DNA of 7,866 bases, taken from the NCBI GenBank assembly GCA_947632295.1, contig CANROQ010000046.1, positions 1 through 7,866 on the forward strand, in the 5' to 3' direction. Below are positions 5,812 through 7,866 of the stretch, piece by piece. Source of the stretch: an uncultured Bacilli bacterium (GTDB lineage: Bacteria; Bacillota_I; Bacilli_A; RF39; UBA660). The notes beneath the pieces were generated by a model. It made no database searches and was not told the DNA's origin. It worked only from the letters and a program-made list of their open reading frames with translations. Numbering within the stretch: position 1 is the first letter of the stretch; every line of letters starts with the position of its first letter. A program made the position numbers and the translations under genes.

Positions 5812-6051
5812 ATGCTATTTAAAAAAGCTTTAAGTTTAAGAATTGCACAATTATGTTTTGAAAAAAGTATTAGTATTAATCGATTAGCAGAAATGTCCAC
5901 CATTCCTACATCTACTTTAAGAGATATTGTTAATTGTAAAGTTGCTAATCCAAGTTCTACTGTCATATATCAAGTATGTAAAACACTTAAAATATCTTTA
6001 GAAGAATTTTATAACTCTCCATTATTTAACTTTGATAATTTAGAAGATTAA
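5812..6051 (+). CDS. Small XRE/Cro-C1-type helix-turn-helix regulator, 79 aa
   Basis: This is the only supported plus-strand gene. Almost the whole protein is one five-helix DNA-binding domain of the Cro/C1 type. Helix 1 is about 7-17, helix 2 SINRLAEMSTI at 21-31, the recognition helix PTSTLRDIVNCK at 32-43, then VIYQVCKTLKISLEEFY at 51-67. The PTSTLRDI and LAEMS patterns and the ISLEEF motif are typical of the family. There is no added sensor or peptidase domain. The start has an AAGGGA ribosome site 5 nt upstream. It is divergent from the 129-aa gene, with a palindrome and a strong opposing promoter between them, a layout common for small repressors of mobile elements and small defence or toxin modules. 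A strong hairpin terminator follows 18 nt after the stop. Confidence 0.9.
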   Translation: MLFKKALSLRIAQLCFEKSISINRLAEMSTIPTSTLRDIVNCKVANPSSTVIYQVCKTLKISLEEFYNSPLFNFDNLED

Positions 6052-6069
6052 AATAATTATAAAATTTAT

Positions 6070-6102
6070 AAAAAAATAGCAAAACAAATTTGTTATTTTT
6101 TT
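6070..6102 (+). terminator. Terminator of the XRE regulator gene
   Basis: AAAAAAATAGCAAA (6070-6083) pairs with TTTGTTATTTTTTT (6089-6102), 14 bp with one G-U wobble and a 5-nt loop. The A-tract and T-tract are symmetrical, so it could also act on minus-strand transcription coming from the right. Confidence 0.8.
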
Positions 6103-6160
6103 ATGTTAATGTAACTACATTTTATACAACCTGACTTTATGTCAGTAAAAAATACATAAA

Positions 6161-6205
6161 TGGCGTCCCCGATTGGAATCGAACCAACGACCTATTGCTT
6201 AGGAG
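6161..6205 (-). pseudogene. tRNA-Arg(CCT) 3' fragment with intact T-arm, candidate attachment site
   Basis: On the minus strand this 45-nt piece starts exactly at the anticodon loop (CTCCTAA, anticodon CCT). It continues with GCAAT, variable loop AGGTC, a T-arm GTTGG-TTCGATT-CCAAT that pairs correctly, the 3' acceptor strand CGGGGAC, discriminator G and encoded CCA. The preceding bases (6206-6235) do not supply the 5' anticodon stem, D-arm or 5' acceptor strand GTCCCCG, so it is not a complete tRNA. A fragment this clean that starts at the anticodon loop is what integration into a tRNA gene leaves at the far end of an element. It looks younger than the damaged copy at 1492-1535. Confidence 0.82.
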
Positions 6206-6340
6206 TAACCCGTTTTAACTTTCAAATCCAAGCCGATTTTTTGAAAAGCCTTATTTTTATTATAAAATTCAACGTTTTTTTTTAATACTATTTTTAAAAT
6301 TTACTTCAAAATTTGAATAATTTTAAATATAATTTGTTAA
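6161..6340 (-). repeat. Direct repeat of about 180 bp, right copy
   Basis: This copy aligns with 1492-1673. On the minus strand it carries an open stretch ending FYNKNKAFQKIGLDL then KVKTGYS, terminated by the TAA that lies inside the tRNA anticodon loop. The frame is closed upstream by another TAA, leaving about 31 codons. It may be the last piece of a gene whose end overlapped the attachment site; I do not recognise the protein. The rest, up to 6340, holds the shared near-palindrome TTCAAAATTTGAA at 6305-6317. Confidence 0.8.
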
Positions 6341-6341
6341 A

Positions 6342-6362
6342 ATTCGCGAACTTTTCGCGAAT
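6342..6362. other. GC-rich double palindrome / hairpin (two TTCGCGAA sites)
   Basis: TTCGCGAA occurs at 6343-6350 and 6354-6361, 11 bp apart centre to centre. Because each copy is itself palindromic, they also pair with each other as a 9-bp stem with a 3-nt loop (6342-6362). On the minus strand the stem is followed by TTT and on the plus strand by GTCTTTTT, so it can be read as a terminator. The 11-bp phasing also fits a dimeric protein site on one face of the helix. It is absent from the left copy of the 180-bp repeat. Confidence 0.5.
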
Positions 6363-6409
6363 GTCTTTTTAGAAATGCTATCCTACCCTTTTAAACACTC
6401 GCTAAAACT

Positions 6410-6418
6410 ATTATATCA
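6410..6418 (-). promoter_or_regulatory. Extended -10 promoter element with no gene behind it
   Basis: TGATATAAT on the minus strand (6418-6410) is a perfect extended -10 element, without a good -35 box. Transcription from near 6403 would cross the GC-rich hairpin at 6342-6362 after about 40 nt and then the tRNA-fragment repeat. It may be left over from a lost gene, or drive a short RNA ending at that hairpin. Confidence 0.4.
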
Positions 6419-6483
6419 CAAAATTTAGATTTATATTATCTTAATGAATTATTCTAGTGGATATAAATATCATAAACATTTTA

Positions 6484-7092
6484 TTACCAATCTGAAAATT
6501 CAATTAATTCACATTCCAATGTGGATAATGAACATTTAACCGGTATATCAATGCTATTAGTATTATGGATAGTTGCATAAAAATATATATAATCATGTTC
6601 TACCTTTTTAATAGAAGTAAGCATAACATATTCTAAAGAATTGTCTGATATTTTTGATGTGTTAAATTTTAACAGTCTTTTTTCAAAATTCTCATTATTT
6701 AACGTATATTCTATCAATAACAAACCGACACATCTATCTATAAAAAGTTTGTTTTCATGATTTACTTCATCTTGATAAAAATAAGTATATCGGTCATTTT
6801 TATATGTAGCATCACTCACATCACCACATGAATCTATATCATCAAGTAAAATATAATCATTAGGTGCTGTTTGGTAAAACAAACCATTCATTGCATACTC
6901 TGATATTGTAATATCTGCAACAGCATAAGTATCTTTCTCATTATTATATTCAAATGTATAAGAATTAATACTTTTTTCTTTCAAATCAAAATGTTCGAAA
7001 TCATCAAATTTATTCTCTGTTTTATTTTTAGTACAACCAATACATAACAATATACTAATAATAGAAAACAATAATAAATTAATTTTCTTCAT
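6484..7092 (-). CDS. Predicted lipoprotein, 202 aa
   Basis: The N-terminus MKKINLLLFSIISILLCIGC is a lipoprotein signal peptide with the acylated cysteine at residue 20. The lipobox is slightly unusual, with cysteine at -3 and Ile-Gly at -2 and -1. The mature part starts with a hydrophilic linker rich in Lys, Asn and Glu (TKNKTENKFDDFEHFDLKEK). A probable beta-rich domain follows: YTFEYNNEKDTYAVADITIS-like segments, DYILLDDIDSCGD, RYTYFYQDE, LLLIEYTLNNENFEKRLLKFN. Cysteines at about 108 and 136, plus two near the C-terminus, could form disulfides outside the cell. No family is recognised. The start is supported by a GGTGAT ribosome site. It stands alone between the tRNA-derived repeat and the second copy of the duplicated gene. 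Confidence 0.83.
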   Translation of the reverse strand: MKKINLLLFSIISILLCIGCTKNKTENKFDDFEHFDLKEKSINSYTFEYNNEKDTYAVADITISEYAMNGLFYQTAPNDYILLDDIDSCGDVSDATYKNDRYTYFYQDEVNHENKLFIDRCVGLLLIEYTLNNENFEKRLLKFNTSKISDNSLEYVMLTSIKKVEHDYIYFYATIHNTNSIDIPVKCSLSTLECELIEFSDW

Positions 7093-7108
7093 TTACATCA
7101 CCATTATA

Positions 7109-7117
7109 AGTATATCA
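7109..7117 (-). promoter_or_regulatory. Possible extended -10 promoter of the 6484-7092 lipoprotein gene
   Basis: TGATATACT on the minus strand (7117-7109) is a TGN-extended -10 element, immediately followed by a second hexamer, TATAAT (7108-7103). If used, the leader would be only about 10 nt and barely contain the GGTGAT ribosome site, so an upstream start may be used instead. Confidence 0.3.
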
Positions 7118-7279
7118 TATTTTGTTATTAATACCTACTAATACAAGAAGAAAATTACTATAATCCTCATGATAAAAGTATCTCATCTCTTTATTAATTA
7201 AATAAACTTCAAATTTATTTTAATTATATTTATTATTTATATAGGTAAAAAATATCAATTTTGTATTTTATTTAAATCA

Positions 7280-7314
7280 ACATATTTTTAAAATAAAAAA
7301 GTGCTTTTGCACTT
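7280..7314 (-). terminator. Terminator overlapping the stop codon of the second gene copy
   Basis: AAGTGC, an AAAA loop and GCACTT (7314-7299, minus strand) form the same stem as at 451-467 with a loop one base shorter, then a T-rich tract. The TAA stop at 7315-7313 enters the 5' arm. Confidence 0.75.
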
Positions 7315-7866
7315 AATCCGAATTCATAAGACTATGAAAATTAAATATATCATCATTACTTAAAGGCACGTATTCTTTCTCATGAAACTTTATTCCTATG
7401 GATTTCAAATATTCAAATTCTTCTTGGCTATCACAATTAATCCAACATAAATTTTCATGAGAAATTGATCCAAGCCAACAATTGCCATCTGGTTTATAAA
7501 AACATATATCCTCAAGTGAACCTATATTTAACCAATCATAAATAGATTTTTTTTCTAATATTTCTTGTTTTAATTTATTTGTTAACTTAAAATAATAAAT
7601 ATCATTATAATAATCTACACCATCTTCATCTGTATAATAATATTCCTTTTGAGTAAAAATAAGACTATCTTTATTACTTTGCAACCAATTTTTTTCTATT
7701 TGTTTACCATAAAGTATTGCAATTTTATGTGATGTTAAGGAACTTTTATAAATTTCTTCATCCTGTTGTGAATTAAATACCCTTGGTTTATTAAAAATTT
7801 GTTCATTATCTTTATATTTTTCATAAATTTCATTTAAAAATTCTTCAGAGTATTTTTCCATGATGT
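7299..7866 (-). repeat. Long direct repeat, copy 2 (pairs with 451-1019)
   Basis: This is the second copy of the gene-plus-terminator repeat, cut by the window's right edge. The rightmost 382 bases (7485-7866) are identical to 638-1019. The differences are confined to the part encoding the protein's C-terminus and the terminator loop. Confidence 0.92.
7313..7866 (-). CDS. Duplicated hypothetical protein, copy 2 (5' end beyond the window)
   Basis: This is the C-terminal three quarters of a second copy of the 466-1185 protein; it corresponds to residues 57-239 and the frame is open at the right edge. The ATG at 7861 is an internal methionine, not the likely start, since copy 1 continues 58 residues further upstream. 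The first 127 visible residues after that methionine are identical to copy 1. After the shared PDGNCWL motif, 8 of 55 residues differ: E to G, V to I, L to W, Y to N, K to E, Q to E, E to V and S to N. Of 11 base differences in this part, 9 change the protein. The frame is intact, so both copies may be expressed. Function is unknown. Confidence 0.85.
   Translation of the reverse strand, partial: IMEKYSEEFLNEIYEKYKDNEQIFNKPRVFNSQQDEEIYKSSLTSHKIAILYGKQIEKNWLQSNKDSLIFTQKEYYYTDEDGVDYYNDIYYFKLTNKLKQEILEKKSIYDWLNIGSLEDICFYKPDGNCWLGSISHENLCWINCDSQEEFEYLKSIGIKFHEKEYVPLSNDDIFNFHSLMNSD

Noticed and set aside
5712..5966. 84-codon open frame on the minus strand
   Set aside because: It is antisense to the well-supported XRE regulator and runs through its promoter region, with no ribosome site or recognisable domain.
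6131..6145. CTGAC/GTCAG hairpin as a terminator
   Set aside because: The stem is only 5 bp and no T-tract follows on either strand, so it is probably incidental.
6161..6235. Complete tRNA-Arg gene
   Set aside because: Only the half from the anticodon loop onward is present; the 5' acceptor strand, D-arm and 5' anticodon stem are missing.
1..7866. CRISPR array or alternative genetic code
   Set aside because: No regularly spaced short repeats were seen, and no gene requires TGA to be read as tryptophan, since TGG is used normally.

Overview
This window is very AT-rich and looks like a low-GC Firmicutes/Bacillota-type genome, possibly a gut Bacilli or Erysipelotrichia-like lineage. Most genes have good Shine-Dalgarno sites (AAGGAG, GAGGTG, AAAGGA), promoters are sigma-A-like, and there are several Rho-independent terminators. 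Tryptophan is encoded by TGG and no gene needs TGA read through, so the standard bacterial code fits and the Mycoplasma code does not. It reads as an accessory region: no housekeeping gene was recognised, and there are small or secreted proteins of uncertain function, a decayed gene, a duplicated gene and tRNA-derived direct repeats.

Layout, left to right. The 5' end of an unidentified minus-strand gene (1-86) has its own promoter. Next is a 239-residue minus-strand protein (466-1185) whose stop codon lies inside its terminator hairpin. A near-identical second copy enters from the right edge (7313-7866). Between them lie two direct repeats of about 180 bp (1492-1673 and 6161-6340). Each begins with the 3' half of a tRNA-Arg(CCT) gene, from the anticodon loop to the CCA end. 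These look like attachment-site footprints of an integrative element. They bound a segment of about 4.7 kb with no recognisable integrase.

Inside that segment, a minus-strand operon-like cluster encodes a 320-residue lipoprotein (3312-4274), a two-helix membrane protein with a bacterial PH-like domain (2702-3268) and a 278-residue lipoprotein (1848-2684) ending in a strong terminator. Upstream are a frameshifted coiled-coil pseudogene (4489-5045) and an unidentified 129-residue gene (5104-5493). Divergent from that gene is a small XRE/Cro-type regulator (5812-6051). The space between them holds a strong minus-strand promoter, a 12-bp palindrome beside its -35 box, and a second partial copy of that motif, suggesting a repressor-operator switch.

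Right of the second tRNA footprint are a GC-rich hairpin, an extended -10 promoter, a third lipoprotein (6484-7092) and the second copy of the duplicated gene. The picture is a small genomic island at a tRNA-Arg site that carries envelope lipoproteins under local regulation and is partly decayed. Mobility and function are inferences; the tRNA fragments, duplication, palindromes and frameshifts are seen directly.
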